DNA from: Flavobacteriaceae bacterium
GTDB lineage: Bacteria; Bacteroidota; Bacteroidia; Flavobacteriales; Flavobacteriaceae
DNA: 64,000 nucleotides
Assembly: GCA_022428005.1 (NCBI GenBank)
Contig: JAKMDI010000014.1
Location: 62,001 to 126,000, forward strand
Direction: 5' to 3'
Shown here one piece after another: positions 1 through 10,849 of this stretch. The notes under the pieces were generated by a model that saw only the letters and a list, made by a program, of their open reading frames with translations, made no database searches and was not told the DNA's origin. Positions within the stretch are counted from its first letter, which is position 1, and the number at the start of each line of letters is the position of its first letter. Made by a program: the position numbers and the translations under genes.

Positions 1-988
1 ACATGCCCAAGGACTCCAGTGCGGCCACGGCCAGTAAAATCCCTAAGAAAAAGAGAATACTTGGCAGCTCGATCTTGGACAAGGAGCTGTGCACTGCACT
101 GTGATCAGAACTGCTGTCGTGATCCTTATCAATGGAACTCATACTGAATTTCGCACTGCTGTAATATTCAGCAAAAGTGGCGACAACAGCCAGGGAAAGC
201 ATCATCCCAATGTAGGGGGGCAAATGGGTCAAAGTCTTAAATACAGGAACAAAAACAATGGCAGAAAGACCAATGTAAAGCATGGTGGGACCATACGTAT
301 TTATTTTGCTTTCTTCGTCGTCTATGGCTTCGGCTAGGTCACCCTTAAAAGCGGGTAAATACGATGCCAAGAGCACTGGCACAAGCATACACAATAGGGA
401 GGGTAGTAGTAAAAATTGAATCAATTTAAAAGTAGTTACCTTGTCCCCTATCCACAGCATGGTGGTGGTGACATCTCCGATTGGAGACCAGGCTCCACCC
501 GCATTTGCGGCAATTATAATAAGCCCCGAAAACCACAATCTTGTATCGCGATTTTTAATTACTTTTTGCAAAATTGTAATCAATACGATGGTTGCCGTTA
601 GGTTGTCAATTATAGCGGACAAAACAAAAGCTAAAATGGAAAAAATAACCAACAGCCCTTTTTTAGATCTTGTTTTTATAAAACCTTTTATAGTGGCAAA
701 ACCGTTGAAATAATCAATGATTTCAACTATGGTCATTGCGCCGACTAAGAAAATTATTATCTCTGCAGTTTTACCCAAGTGGTGCAATAAAATTTCGTCT
801 ATATGCGAGGGTTTTAGTGCTTTATTGAGGGTGTCTACTTCAAAAACAGGCAAGTGATTTATTGAAATTAATCCCCAAAGCAAAGCCATCATGATCAATG
901 CAGGAATTAATTTGTCAATTTTTAAAGTGTGTTCTAAAGTTATGGCAAGATAGCCCAGCACAAAAATGCTGATAAGGGTAATTTCCAT
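1..988 (-). CDS. nhaD: NhaD-type Na+/H+ antiporter, partial (C-terminus outside window)
   Basis: Reading the minus strand from ATG at 988 gives an open frame of 329 codons that runs off the left edge, so the C-terminal end is missing. It is a polytopic membrane protein with many hydrophobic segments. The segment NLTATIVLI (about residues 129-137) and NAGGAWSPIGDVTTTMLW (about 162-179) match the ion-binding core of the NhaD family, which exchanges cytoplasmic Na+ (or Li+) for protons in marine and alkaliphilic bacteria. A histidine-, serine- and aspartate-rich loop lies near residues 290-305. It lies 43 bases downstream of anmK on the same strand, so the two may be co-transcribed. The family call is firm. 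Ion specificity is inferred from the family. Confidence 0.88.
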   Translation of the reverse strand, partial: MEITLISIFVLGYLAITLEHTLKIDKLIPALIMMALLWGLISINHLPVFEVDTLNKALKPSHIDEILLHHLGKTAEIIIFLVGAMTIVEIIDYFNGFATIKGFIKTRSKKGLLVIFSILAFVLSAIIDNLTATIVLITILQKVIKNRDTRLWFSGLIIIAANAGGAWSPIGDVTTTMLWIGDKVTTFKLIQFLLLPSLLCMLVPVLLASYLPAFKGDLAEAIDDEESKINTYGPTMLYIGLSAIVFVPVFKTLTHLPPYIGMMLSLAVVATFAEYYSSAKFSMSSIDKDHDSSSDHSAVHSSLSKIELPSILFFLGILLAVAALESLGM

Positions 989-1031
989 TAGTTTGTTTTT
1001 TTTCTAAAACCGGTTCAATGTAAAAATTATC

Positions 1032-2120
1032 TCATTCAATATTTGAATTTGGAAGAAATATTTTTCCACTCGAGTGGTTCTCAGTAGCACCCGTTACACT
1101 CGAAAGACAGTTGTCTTCTCCCTGCCATCTGAGCAGTCCTAAAAAAGCAAAAATCAAAGCTTCCTTAAAATCAATGATGTCATTTGTTGGGATTACAATC
1201 TCACAGCGGGAACGCTTTTTTATTTCAGACATCAAAAAGGTGTTGTGGGTCCCCCCCCCTGTCACCAACACGCTCCCCTGGTGGGGGAGACATCTTGAAA
1301 TTTGTTCAGCAATGTGAAGGGTGTAAGTATGCAATAAGTCAGCGGTTGATGCATCGCTACATCCTTCAATGATTTTAAACACAAACTCCGCAACCCACTC
1401 AATACCCAAAGATTTTGGGTAGGGGGAAGAATAGAAATCTAACTGCTCCAGTTGGGCGAACAATTCAGGAATTAAAGACCCACGCGCTGCCAATTCTCCT
1501 CCGGCATCATAAGCCAAACCCTCCCGACTTGACAAGTTGTTCAGAACGGTGTTTACTGCACAAATATCATACGCAATAAGGGTTTCTCCCTCGAGCAGAC
1601 TTAAGTTGGAAAAACCTCCTAAATTGAGACAAGCGTCGTGTTGCCCAAACAGTGCAGCATCGCCAACGGGAACCAATGGAGCTCCCTGCCCCCCCAATTC
1701 CAAATCCTGAACACGAAAATCACACACCACAGGAAAAGCCGTATGATCGGCCAAGTCACTGAGATTACCTATTTGCAGCGTAATACCCTGCTCTGGCTGG
1801 TGGAAAACAGTATGACCATGAGAAGCGACAAAATCCAAAGTTTTAATTTTATTTTTTTTAATGAAATGATGTATAATCCCCCCCAAATAATCCGTATATT
1901 CACTATTCAAGAGATTGATTTCTGTTGGCGGCAGTTTTGTCGCATTGGAAAGCTTCATTCTCCAACCCTCATCGTAACCGATGGTTGCTGTAATTAATAT
2001 TTCAAATTGCCAAGGGTCAGATTGTGTGAATTTTACGTAGGCAAGATCTATACCATCCATGGAGGTTCCCGACATACACCCTATTGAATAAAACGTTTTG
2101 GAATTCCTCGGTTTGCGCAA
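1032..2120 (-). CDS. anmK: Anhydro-N-acetylmuramic acid kinase
   Basis: The 362-residue product matches AnmK in length (about 370). AnmK is a cytoplasmic kinase that cleaves and phosphorylates 1,6-anhydro-MurNAc from recycled cell wall to give MurNAc-6-phosphate. The N-terminal phosphate-binding motif GCMSGTSMDGIDL is at about residues 14-26, followed by SHGHTVFHQP near 100-110, QGAPLVPVGD near 145-155 and the nucleotide-binding VTGGGTHN near 286-293. The GGG of that last motif is encoded by an uninterrupted run of nine G on the coding strand (1251-1259), a possible slippage site. It is divergent from gltB and probably leads a short minus-strand unit with nhaD. Confidence 0.95.
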   Translation of the reverse strand: MRKPRNSKTFYSIGCMSGTSMDGIDLAYVKFTQSDPWQFEILITATIGYDEGWRMKLSNATKLPPTEINLLNSEYTDYLGGIIHHFIKKNKIKTLDFVASHGHTVFHQPEQGITLQIGNLSDLADHTAFPVVCDFRVQDLELGGQGAPLVPVGDAALFGQHDACLNLGGFSNLSLLEGETLIAYDICAVNTVLNNLSSREGLAYDAGGELAARGSLIPELFAQLEQLDFYSSPYPKSLGIEWVAEFVFKIIEGCSDASTADLLHTYTLHIAEQISRCLPHQGSVLVTGGGTHNTFLMSEIKKRSRCEIVIPTNDIIDFKEALIFAFLGLLRWQGEDNCLSSVTGATENHSSGKIFLPNSNIE

Positions 2121-2214
2121 CTGGTTTAGGGTGATGGTTAGTAAATGTATTTTAAAAATAAATTAGCAAAACAATCTAAACATTATAAATATAATAAAAT
2201 TTAAAGCCAAAATT

Positions 2215-2232
2215 CACAATTTGATAATTGTG
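2215..2232. promoter_or_regulatory. Palindrome upstream of gltBD, candidate operator
   Basis: A perfect inverted repeat, CACAATT-TGAT-AATTGTG (7-base arms, 4-base spacer), lies in the 186-base divergent region between anmK and gltB. It is 22 bases upstream of the -33 element of the predicted gltB promoter. The position and symmetry suit a dimeric regulator of nitrogen assimilation. No regulator is encoded nearby, so the function is inferred. Confidence 0.4.
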
Positions 2233-2254
2233 TTTTAATGTATTTGACAAAGGT

Positions 2255-2284
2255 TTGAGCTTATACATTAAACAATTAATTTTG
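2255..2284 (+). promoter_or_regulatory. Predicted promoter of gltBD (Bacteroidota type)
   Basis: TTG at 2255-2257, a 19-base spacer and TAATTTTG at 2277-2284 match the Flavobacterium consensus TTG-N17..23-TAnnTTTG for the primary sigma factor. Transcription would start near 2290, giving a leader of about 22 bases before the ATG at 2313. Confidence 0.6.
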
Positions 2285-2312
2285 AAGTTCCTTTAAAAAC
2301 GAATAATTGCCA

Positions 2313-5300
2313 ATGTTACCACAAAAACAAGGTTTATACTACCCAGAAAACGAGCACGATAATTGCGGTGCTGGATTCATCTGTAGCCTCCAAGGCAAGA
2401 AAACCAATGACATCATACACAAGGCATTGGACATTCTTGTCAAATTGGAGCATCGCGGTGCTGTTAGTTCCGACGGTAAAACAGGAGACGGAGCGGGAAT
2501 ATTAATTGAAATACCCCATGACTTTTTTGTAAAAAAATGTGATTTTGATTTGCCCGATCACCACGAGTATGCTGTGGGAATGGTATTTCTTCCAAAAAAA
2601 GAAAATCAAAAGGAGTTTTGTATCAAAACCTTCGAAAGCGAAATCACGCGTCAGGGATTGAGCATACTCGGTTGGCGTAAAGTACCCGTCGACCAGAGTC
2701 AAGTCGGCGCCATTGCAGCACAGACCGAACCCGATGTATGTCAGATTTTCGTTGGAAAAGGATCCAAGAAACTCTCTGAGCAAGAATTCAATACCAAATT
2801 ATACATCGCCAGAAAAGTGGCGGAGCATCAGATTCAGGCGTCTAAGCTTTCTCAAGCCAATTATTTCTACCTCCCCAGCTTTTCTACACATACCTTGATT
2901 TATAAAGGTCTTTTGACACCAGAAGACATCAATGCATACTACAAAGACCTCAATGACCCATTGGTAGTTACCCGCCTGGCGCTGGTACACCAGCGATTCT
3001 CCACAAACACCTTCCCCACTTGGGATTTGGCACAACCTTTCCGTTACATGTGTCACAATGGAGAAATAAATACTTTTAGAGGTAACTACAGTCGAATGCA
3101 AACCCGTGAGGAGCTCTTTCAAAGTGAGGCTTTTGGCGAAGACATAAAGAAAATTTTACCCGTGGTATTGGCCGGTAAGTCGGATTCTTCCTCCATGGAC
3201 ATGACAGTAGAGTTACTGCTTGCTACAGGAAGATCGCTTCCCGAGGTAATGATGATGATGGTTCCAGAGGCATGGGAAAAACACCTTTCCATGGATGACG
3301 ACAAAAAGGCTTTCTATGAATACAACGCTTGTATCATGGAACCCTGGGACGGCCCTGCATCTATTCCTTTTACCGATGGAAAATACATTGGCGCCCTGTT
3401 GGACAGAAATGGCTTGCGACCCTCCCGATATACCGTTACCAAAGACGGATATGTAGTGATGTCCTCCGAAGCAGGGGTCTTAGAAATTGCCCCAGAAAAT
3501 GTGGACCACCACGGTAGGTTAGAACCCGGAAGAATGTTCCTGGTCAACATGGATGAAGGAAGAATTATCGAAGACAGCGAGATCAAGAATGAGGTTGTCG
3601 GGAAAAAACCCTACAGAAAATGGCTCGACGAAAACTTACTCGAGCTTAAAGACGTCCCATACACTGGTAACAAAACACCTGTTGAAAAAGAAGACTTCGA
3701 AACGCGTTTGCGTTTGTTTGGTTACACCCAGGAAGATTTAAAAACGATCATCAACCCTATGAGTAGCAGTGCTAAGGAATCCATTGGCTCCATGGGTACC
3801 GATACTCCCTTGGCTGTTTTGTCTGAAAGACCACAGCTGCTCTACAATTATTTTAAACAACTGTTTGCGCAAGTAACCAACCCACCTTTGGACGGAATAC
3901 GAGAGGAAATCGTAACCGATACCAGCCTGAGCATCGGTAGCGACCACAACATATTTGAAGTAGTTCCTGAGCAGTGTAAAAAATTAAGAATCCAAAATCC
4001 TGTGATTTCCAATGAGGACTTGGACAAGATCAAATACATAGAACATTCGGATTATAAAGCCGTATCCATCGGTACATTATATGCTGTTGAAAAGGGTCAC
4101 AATGGCCTGGAAGCAGCTTTAGACCAAATGGTAGTCGATATAGAAAAAGCCGTTGATGAAGGTGCCAATATCCTGATTCTCTCCGATCGGGGTGTGTCTT
4201 CAGAAAATGCGCCCATCCCCATGCTACTCGCCTGTTCTCATGCACACCATGGGCTTAAGAAATTAAAGAAACGTTCCTCATTTGGTATCATTATTGAATC
4301 TGCGGAGCCCAGAGAACCCCATCATTTTTCATTACTCTTTGGTTATGGAGCCAGCGCAATCAATCCCTACATGGTGAATGAAATTATTGCGCACCAAGTT
4401 GAAACTGATGTTATCAAAGGTATCAGCGTAGAGAAAGCCATAAGCAATTTTAACAAGGCCATCGCCAAGGGCATCGTTAAGGTGATGAACAAAATTGGAA
4501 TTTCTACCCTACACTCCTATCGCGGGGCACAAATTTTTGAGGCCTTGGGATTGAACGAGAAATTTATCGATACTTATTTCTGCAAAACAGCAACCCGTAT
4601 AGAAGGTATTGGACTTTACGAAATAGAAAAAGAAATAAGCAAACGCTTCCACAGGGCCTACAGCTTGAAAAATACCCCCAGTATGGCTCTTGAAATAGGT
4701 GGAGACTACCGTTGGAGAAGGGATGGCGAAAAACACATGCTCAACCCTGCCAGCATTGCTAAACTTCAGCAAGCGGTCAATCAAAACAAATTTGAAACCT
4801 ATGAGGTTTACGCCAAGTTAATCAACGAGCAAAGCGAAAACTTAATGACCCTAAGGGGTATGTTTGAGTTTTCCAGCTTCGACCCTATACCCATAGAGGA
4901 AGTTGAGCCATGGACTGAAATTGTAAAACGTTTTAAAACAGGGGCCATGTCTTTGGGCTCCATCAGTGCTGAAGCCCACGAAAACTTGGCCATTGCCATG
5001 AACCGAATCGGAGGTAAAAGTAACTCTGGTGAAGGGGGCGAAGATCCAAAAAGGTTCCAGCCAGACATGGACGGCAATTGGAAAAATAGTGCCATCAAAC
5101 AAGTAGCCTCAGGACGCTTTGGAGTATCCAGCCACTACCTCAGTTCTGCTAAAGAAATACAAATCAAAATGGCACAAGGGGCTAAGCCCGGTGAAGGGGG
5201 CCAACTGCCCGGACCTAAAGTCAATCCATACATCGCCTCAGTGAGAAACTCAACCCCATATGTCGGGCTGATTTCACCGCCTCCACACCACGATATATAT

Positions 5301-6821
5301 TCTATCGAAGATTTGGCGCAATTGATCTATGACCTTAAAAATGCAAATCGCGAAGCCAGGATCAATGTAAAATTAGTGTCAGAAGTTGGTGTAGGTACAA
5401 TTGCCGCTGGTGTAGCGAAAGCAAAAGCAGATGTTATCTTGATTTCCGGTTACGACGGAGGAACTGGAGCATCGCCTTTGACCTCACTCAAACACGCTGG
5501 TTTGCCATGGGAACTGGGAATTGCAGAAGCACAACAAACCTTAGTAATGAACGACCTGCGCTCAAGGATAGTGCTGGAGTGCGACGGGCAAATGAAAACA
5601 GGACGCGATGTTGCGATTGCTTGCTTGCTCGGTGCTGAAGAATTTGGTTTCTCTACCGCACCCTTAGTAGCCTCGGGTTGTATAATGATGCGGGCTTGTC
5701 ACCTCAATACTTGCCCGGTAGGGATTGCAACCCAGGATCCTGAGTTGCGAAAAAACTTTAAAGGGAAACCTGAACACGTGATCAACTTCATGTATTTTGT
5801 CGCCTTAGAACTAAGAGAAATTATGGCGCGTCTCGGATTCAGAACGATCGATGAAATGGTCGGACAATCCCAAAAACTGAACATGAACAAAGCCATTGAT
5901 CACTACAAAGCACAAGGTATTGATCTCTCTAAAATTCTGTACAAACCTGAAGTACCGGATTATGTAGATACCTACAATACCAAAAAACAAGACCACGGTT
6001 TGGAAAATGTTTTGGATTTTAAAATTGTATCCAAAGCCCATACCGCCATTTACCGTAAAGACCCCCAACATTTAGAATTTAAAATCAACAACACCAACCG
6101 TTCCGTTGGCGCAATTCTCAGTAACGAAATTTCAAAAATTCACGGAGCCAATGGGCTGCCCGAGGATACTTTGAGTATTTTCTTTAAGGGAACGGCTGGG
6201 CAAAGTTTCGGTGCTTTTGCCACCCGTGGACTCTTCCTTAAAGTAATAGGGAATTGCAACGACTATTTTGGAAAAGGCCTTTCTGGAGGAAAACTGATCG
6301 CTCAAGTACCCAAAGAAGCCACCTTTAAAGCCGATGAAAATATTATTATTGGAAATGTGGCCTTGTATGGCGCTGTGACTGGTGAAGCCTACATCAATGG
6401 AGTCGCTGGAGAACGCTTTTGTGTCCGAAACTCTGGTGCTACCGCCGTTGTAGAAGGAATTGGAGACCACGGCTGTGAATACATGACCGGTGGTGAAGCT
6501 ATTGTCCTCGGAGAATTTGGAAGAAACTTTGCTGCTGGAATGAGCGGTGGGATTGCCTACCTGTTCAGTGATGACGGGACTTTTGACGATAAGAAATTCA
6601 ACCTGGAAATGGTAGAATTGGAAGACCTAACCGAAAAAGACCAACTAAGGGTCAATGAATTATTGAACAACCACTTGGATTATACAAACAGCTCGCGTGC
6701 TGCAAGTATACTCGAAGATTGGAATATAAATAAAAAGAAATTTATCAAGGTCATGCCGACAGATTACAAACGCGCATTGGCCCTTTTAGAAAAAGAAGCT
6801 GAAGAAGCAAAAATCGATTAG
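2313..6821 (+). CDS. gltB: Glutamate synthase, large subunit
   Basis: The product has about 1,502 residues, typical for the GOGAT alpha chain, which hydrolyses glutamine and transfers the ammonia to 2-oxoglutarate to form glutamate. The N-terminal amidotransferase nucleophile is Cys18 in NCGAGF, after a short propeptide that is expected to be removed. The C-terminal half carries the FMN synthase domain ([21 protein letters not shown]) and the 3Fe-4S cysteines in [16 protein letters not shown] near residues 1124-1135, then the GXGXG beta-helix domain. An in-frame TTG at 2307 is possible, but the ATG at 2313 gives the usual N-terminus. gltD follows after two bases, so the two are one operon. 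Confidence 0.96.
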   Translation: MLPQKQGLYYPENEHDNCGAGFICSLQGKKTNDIIHKALDILVKLEHRGAVSSDGKTGDGAGILIEIPHDFFVKKCDFDLPDHHEYAVGMVFLPKKENQKEFCIKTFESEITRQGLSILGWRKVPVDQSQVGAIAAQTEPDVCQIFVGKGSKKLSEQEFNTKLYIARKVAEHQIQASKLSQANYFYLPSFSTHTLIYKGLLTPEDINAYYKDLNDPLVVTRLALVHQRFSTNTFPTWDLAQPFRYMCHNGEINTFRGNYSRMQTREELFQSEAFGEDIKKILPVVLAGKSDSSSMDMTVELLLATGRSLPEVMMMMVPEAWEKHLSMDDDKKAFYEYNACIMEPWDGPASIPFTDGKYIGALLDRNGLRPSRYTVTKDGYVVMSSEAGVLEIAPENVDHHGRLEPGRMFLVNMDEGRIIEDSEIKNEVVGKKPYRKWLDENLLELKDVPYTGNKTPVEKEDFETRLRLFGYTQEDLKTIINPMSSSAKESIGSMGTDTPLAVLSERPQLLYNYFKQLFAQVTNPPLDGIREEIVTDTSLSIGSDHNIFEVVPEQCKKLRIQNPVISNEDLDKIKYIEHSDYKAVSIGTLYAVEKGHNGLEAALDQMVVDIEKAVDEGANILILSDRGVSSENAPIPMLLACSHAHHGLKKLKKRSSFGIIIESAEPREPHHFSLLFGYGASAINPYMVNEIIAHQVETDVIKGISVEKAISNFNKAIAKGIVKVMNKIGISTLHSYRGAQIFEALGLNEKFIDTYFCKTATRIEGIGLYEIEKEISKRFHRAYSLKNTPSMALEIGGDYRWRRDGEKHMLNPASIAKLQQAVNQNKFETYEVYAKLINEQSENLMTLRGMFEFSSFDPIPIEEVEPWTEIVKRFKTGAMSLGSISAEAHENLAIAMNRIGGKSNSGEGGEDPKRFQPDMDGNWKNSAIKQVASGRFGVSSHYLSSAKEIQIKMAQGAKPGEGGQLPGPKVNPYIASVRNSTPYVGLISPPPHHDIYSIEDLAQLIYDLKNANREARINVKLVSEVGVGTIAAGVAKAKADVILISGYDGGTGASPLTSLKHAGLPWELGIAEAQQTLVMNDLRSRIVLECDGQMKTGRDVAIACLLGAEEFGFSTAPLVASGCIMMRACHLNTCPVGIATQDPELRKNFKGKPEHVINFMYFVALELREIMARLGFRTIDEMVGQSQKLNMNKAIDHYKAQGIDLSKILYKPEVPDYVDTYNTKKQDHGLENVLDFKIVSKAHTAIYRKDPQHLEFKINNTNRSVGAILSNEISKIHGANGLPEDTLSIFFKGTAGQSFGAFATRGLFLKVIGNCNDYFGKGLSGGKLIAQVPKEATFKADENIIIGNVALYGAVTGEAYINGVAGERFCVRNSGATAVVEGIGDHGCEYMTGGEAIVLGEFGRNFAAGMSGGIAYLFSDDGTFDDKKFNLEMVELEDLTEKDQLRVNELLNNHLDYTNSSRAASILEDWNINKKKFIKVMPTDYKRALALLEKEAEEAKID

Positions 6822-6823
6822 TT

Positions 6824-8290
6824 ATGGGAAAATTAAGAGGATTTATGGAATACGACAGACTGAAAGAGCCTGTAATTGCTCCAGAAGAACGTATTCAAGA
6901 CTACAAAGAATTTACAGTTGCTCCAAAGAACGAGGAACTTCAGGAACAGGGTGGAAGATGCATGGACTGTGGCGTACCTTTTTGTCACAGTGGTTGCCCA
7001 CTGGGGAATTTAATCCCTGATTTCAACGATGCTGTTCACAAAAATGAGTGGGAAAAAGCACTTGGCATACTTCACAGCACCAACAACTTCCCCGAATTTA
7101 CTGGGCGCTTGTGCCCAGCACCTTGTGAAGAAGCCTGTGTATTGGGTATCATTAACCCACCAGTGTCTATAGAACTGATTGAGAAATACATCGTAGAAAG
7201 AGGGTTTTCTGAAGGATGGATAAAAGCTCAACCCCCTACCCACAGAACGGGTAAGACCGTTGCTGTTATCGGTTCTGGGCCTGCTGGCTTGGCCGCTGCT
7301 CAACAGCTCAACCGCGCCGGACACACAGTAAATGTTTTTGAAAGAGATAATAAAATCGGAGGCTTACTCCGTTATGGTATTCCCGATTTTAAAATGGAAA
7401 AAAATGTAATCGACCGTCGCCTTGAAGTCCTTAAAGCCGAAGGAATCGAATTCAAATGTAACGTTGAGGTAGGCAAAACCATCAGTGCTGAAGAACTAGA
7501 AGACGCCTTTGATGCAGTCGTGATTTGCACTGGAGCCTCCGTTAAGCGTTCACTACCTATCCCAGGAGCTGATTTAAAAGGTGTGGTCCAAGCCATGGAT
7601 TTTTTACCCCACAACAATAAAGCAGTAGATGGCCAACATAAACTACGGGCCCAATTCCATGCCAAGGATCGAAACGTAATCGTCATTGGCGGAGGTGATA
7701 CCGGTTCCGATTGCATCGGTACTTCCAATCGCCAAGGCGCCAAAAGCGTGACCAATTTCGAGATCATGCCTAAACCCGAGGAGGGAAGGACGGAAGACAA
7801 CCCATGGCCCTACTGGCCCTTTAAATTAAAAACCACCTCCTCTCACGAGGAAGGCAGCCAAAGGGCGTGGAGTATTTTGACCAAAGAGTTTATCGGGGAC
7901 GGGAAAGGAAACCTAAAAGGCTTGAAAACCGTGGAAGTAGAATGGAAAAAAAATCCTGGGGAACGACCCAAACTCATAGAAATTAAGGGCTCTGAAAAAG
8001 AATGGCCTTGTGAACTTGCCCTATTGGCATTAGGGTTCACAGGACCCGAGCAATCCCTTCCTGACCAGTTTGGTCTGACCTATGATCCCAGAGGAAATAT
8101 TATGGGAGAAAATCAATACCAAACCAACAAACCCAATATTTTCACGGCTGGTGATGCACGACGTGGACAATCTCTTATCGTTTGGGCGATTTCAGAGGGA
8201 CGAGAGGCAGCGCACCAAATCGACACCTACCTGATGGGCAGCTCTGAATTGCCGCAGAAAAATATTGCGGGTGATTTGATTGCCGTTTAA
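6824..8290 (+). CDS. gltD: Glutamate synthase, small (beta) subunit
   Basis: The 488-residue product is the NAD(P)H-dependent FAD/4Fe-4S subunit that feeds electrons to GltB. Cluster cysteines are C46, C49, C54 and C58 (CMDCGVPFCHSGCP) and C97, C101 and C105 (CPAPCEEAC). The FAD-binding GSGPAG is at about 150-155 and the nucleotide-binding GGGDTGSDC near 290. The C-terminal FTAGDARRGQS segment is the usual second FAD contact. It starts two bases after gltB stops, which implies translational coupling. Full length for the family. Confidence 0.96.
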   Translation: MGKLRGFMEYDRLKEPVIAPEERIQDYKEFTVAPKNEELQEQGGRCMDCGVPFCHSGCPLGNLIPDFNDAVHKNEWEKALGILHSTNNFPEFTGRLCPAPCEEACVLGIINPPVSIELIEKYIVERGFSEGWIKAQPPTHRTGKTVAVIGSGPAGLAAAQQLNRAGHTVNVFERDNKIGGLLRYGIPDFKMEKNVIDRRLEVLKAEGIEFKCNVEVGKTISAEELEDAFDAVVICTGASVKRSLPIPGADLKGVVQAMDFLPHNNKAVDGQHKLRAQFHAKDRNVIVIGGGDTGSDCIGTSNRQGAKSVTNFEIMPKPEEGRTEDNPWPYWPFKLKTTSSHEEGSQRAWSILTKEFIGDGKGNLKGLKTVEVEWKKNPGERPKLIEIKGSEKEWPCELALLALGFTGPEQSLPDQFGLTYDPRGNIMGENQYQTNKPNIFTAGDARRGQSLIVWAISEGREAAHQIDTYLMGSSELPQKNIAGDLIAV

Positions 8291-8310
8291 TCGCGGGTTT
8301 TATTCAATAC

Positions 8311-8337
8311 AAAAAAGAGCTTAAGGGCCCTTTTTTT
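8311..8337 (+). terminator. Possible intrinsic terminator after gltD
   Basis: AAAAAAGAGC, a short loop and GGGCCCTTTTTTT can form a hairpin with one internal mismatch that ends in a T-run, 20 bases after the gltD stop. The arms are A/T-rich and imperfect, so support is moderate. Confidence 0.45.
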
Positions 8338-8380
8338 ATGTCAAAAATTACGGTAAACCTCTTTTTATAGAGAAATCCAG

Positions 8381-10777
8381 TTACTGAAAGAAATTCCAAA
8401 CCAACCCAAAACGAATGAGGCCATCACGGTAGGGGGTAAAAGGAGCCGAATAATAGTTATAACCCGTGCTATCGCTGTTAAAGTGTTCGTACTTAACAAA
8501 CAATCTCGTCTGTTGTATTTTTGCGTTGATAAAAAAATCAAGCCTCGGAAACGCTCCAATTTCAGTGTGGTTTTGGGCAGCAAATTCCCCCAGATGAGCA
8601 CTGTAACGGTCCGCGAAATATTTGGAGAAATACTGCGCCGTTAACCCCGTTTGAAGATAAAGCGCCCGGTTAAAGAGTTGACTTGAAAAAACAAAAGAGC
8701 TCCTCACATTCCACTCGGGAACATTCAACGGTTTAAAATCGTCCGTGCCACCATTGTGGTTTACTTGCTGATATTGGGCGGTGTTTGCCAGTGAAAACTT
8801 CCAGAAATCCAATTGTTGAGAAAACCGAAGCTTGAGGTACTGAATCGTTCCTTCGTATTGTGCTGGGGCAACAATCAACTCCTCTTCTTTTTTGGGGGTA
8901 AAAAGGCCAAATCGCGTAGTGATCGTTTGTGGTGCTATATTTCTAAAATAGGTATAATGATCTAACAATTCATATTGACCGTCCAAGGTACCCCACTTGG
9001 GGTGGCCCAATGAAAATTTTAGAGAATTTATAGACTGATTATTTAATCCGGGGTTGTGCCAGTTGTATTCCGAGTAGTTACTGCGGTGCAGGTAAAAATT
9101 AAAATTAGGGGCCTGAGACCTCACACTTATGCGCGCTTCAGTGGACATTCCATTTTTAAATTCTTTGCTGATAGAACCAGAAATAAACTGACTCGCATAT
9201 TCTTTCAAGCCCGAGAAGTAGGCCGTTCCCTTGAGTTTAAATTTCAATAAAGTTTTTTCCCATTGTCCTGTAAGTGCCAATTGATTGGCCTCAATGGCTA
9301 CGGGATAGGGCCCGGTGTTTACTGGAGCATCAGAATCTTTAGTGTTGTTGGGTAAAGAAATCTTATAATCCCATTGAATAAAACGAAGGCCTGCACGGAC
9401 TGTACCTAATTTTTTGTTGTTTAAAATCCCATAAACTTCGTTGTCCATAACATCTAATGTCGACCGAATTCCAAAATTAGAGGTACCAGAGACTGTTCCA
9501 AAAAAAGTGCCTCCAGAAGAGTTGTTATAAATAAAATGTTTCGCCTCGTAAGTGATCTTGTGCCCCAGGGTCAAAGCCTTAGGTCTTTCATAATTCATCA
9601 TTTTATCGTGTCCGCCCAACTTCAAGTCATATTGATGGTCCAAATGATACCTTCGGCCCACCAAAGTATTGTTTACTTGAATGTTGTTAGTCAGCCGCGA
9701 CCGATCCAAAAAACCGTCGTACTCCAGCTCATCTACTGCTTTTTCAAAATAGTAAACATTTAATGAGTCTAGTCCACCGTTGGCTTGATTTTCTAACCGC
9801 TGAGCAACGAAATGCAAACGTTGTCGATAACGATAATCTTTAGACGTAAACTGAGAAGCAAAACGCAGATTGGTGCCTCCTCCCAAGGTGTTGATGTACT
9901 TTCCCAAAGACCGAAAAGCTTTGTGGGCAAAAGTTAAATTGAGTCTGGGACTGGGGTTTACGGTGATTAAGGCATCTACCATTTGCCCCTGTTCAAATAC
10001 TGTTTTAAAAAACAATTCCGTTAGCGGCGATGGCACCTCGAAATAGGGAATTTCCTCCTCTTCCAGATAGCCATAGTGTTTGGCTCGCGCGCCAATTTGC
10101 GGTGTGATTTTTTGATCCTGAAAATCATATCCCAGTCTGTTATAGGTTTCCCCAGAATTGGCAAAGGGAAGTAATTCAAAAAAATCACGCCGTAGATAGT
10201 TGAATCGATAGTCTTTGTGTACTGTCAAGGTGGTGTCCACGTGGCTCACCCTGCCATCTGAGTAAAATATTTTGTAGTCCTCAATGGTTACCTCATCCAT
10301 CTCTTTAATCGGTCTGGGCGCCAAGGCCCTCAATTTTCTCAAACGGCGTTCGTATTGGGTTCTTTCTAATGAAAAAGAGTCCAATAGTGCTATGAATAGG
10401 GTTCCCATTAATTGCTTAGCATCGTGATCTACCGCAACGTCTTTCATATAGCGAAATCGCAACGGAGGTATATCGGAAAGGGAATCTATTTCCTTTGAAA
10501 GGGTATCTAAGACAATATTTTTTAACACCACAGGTTTAGAAAAATAGAATGACAAAAACATCAGAGAGTCCAATCGACTGATTACTGTAGGTGCCGCTAC
10601 CTCAATACTATCAATAGCGACTATCAAACTATCGCTTACCACTTCCTCTGGGACCGAAAAACCCTTGATCTCCAAGGTGTTTGGAGAGGGTAACTCCTCA
10701 GCTTTGGCTTCGGTGTTTTCTTGTCCAAAAGACAACAAAGGGACCAAAAGCATAAAAACTGAGAACAATGGCTTCAT
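8381..10777 (-). CDS. Putative outer membrane porin (Porin_10-like)
   Basis: The 798-residue product begins with a signal peptide (MKPLFSVFMLLVPLLSFGQ) and ends with alternating polar/aromatic strands terminating in aromatic Phe (GLVWNFFQ), as expected of an outer membrane beta-barrel. The middle and C-terminal parts are rich in Tyr, Phe and Asn strand patterns (for example YRQRLHFVAQRL, HQYDLKLGG). It resembles the 'putative porin' family found throughout Bacteroidota, with an N-terminal extension of roughly 120 residues before the barrel. The substrate is unknown. It is divergently transcribed from rnhB across 72 bases. Confidence 0.72.
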   Translation of the reverse strand: MKPLFSVFMLLVPLLSFGQENTEAKAEELPSPNTLEIKGFSVPEEVVSDSLIVAIDSIEVAAPTVISRLDSLMFLSFYFSKPVVLKNIVLDTLSKEIDSLSDIPPLRFRYMKDVAVDHDAKQLMGTLFIALLDSFSLERTQYERRLRKLRALAPRPIKEMDEVTIEDYKIFYSDGRVSHVDTTLTVHKDYRFNYLRRDFFELLPFANSGETYNRLGYDFQDQKITPQIGARAKHYGYLEEEEIPYFEVPSPLTELFFKTVFEQGQMVDALITVNPSPRLNLTFAHKAFRSLGKYINTLGGGTNLRFASQFTSKDYRYRQRLHFVAQRLENQANGGLDSLNVYYFEKAVDELEYDGFLDRSRLTNNIQVNNTLVGRRYHLDHQYDLKLGGHDKMMNYERPKALTLGHKITYEAKHFIYNNSSGGTFFGTVSGTSNFGIRSTLDVMDNEVYGILNNKKLGTVRAGLRFIQWDYKISLPNNTKDSDAPVNTGPYPVAIEANQLALTGQWEKTLLKFKLKGTAYFSGLKEYASQFISGSISKEFKNGMSTEARISVRSQAPNFNFYLHRSNYSEYNWHNPGLNNQSINSLKFSLGHPKWGTLDGQYELLDHYTYFRNIAPQTITTRFGLFTPKKEEELIVAPAQYEGTIQYLKLRFSQQLDFWKFSLANTAQYQQVNHNGGTDDFKPLNVPEWNVRSSFVFSSQLFNRALYLQTGLTAQYFSKYFADRYSAHLGEFAAQNHTEIGAFPRLDFFINAKIQQTRLFVKYEHFNSDSTGYNYYSAPFTPYRDGLIRFGLVWNFFQ

Positions 10778-10849
10778 GGAGATGAATTTGATGCGAAGTT
10801 AAAATAATTGTACTTAATTTGGGGGAACAAACACATACGAATGTAAGGG

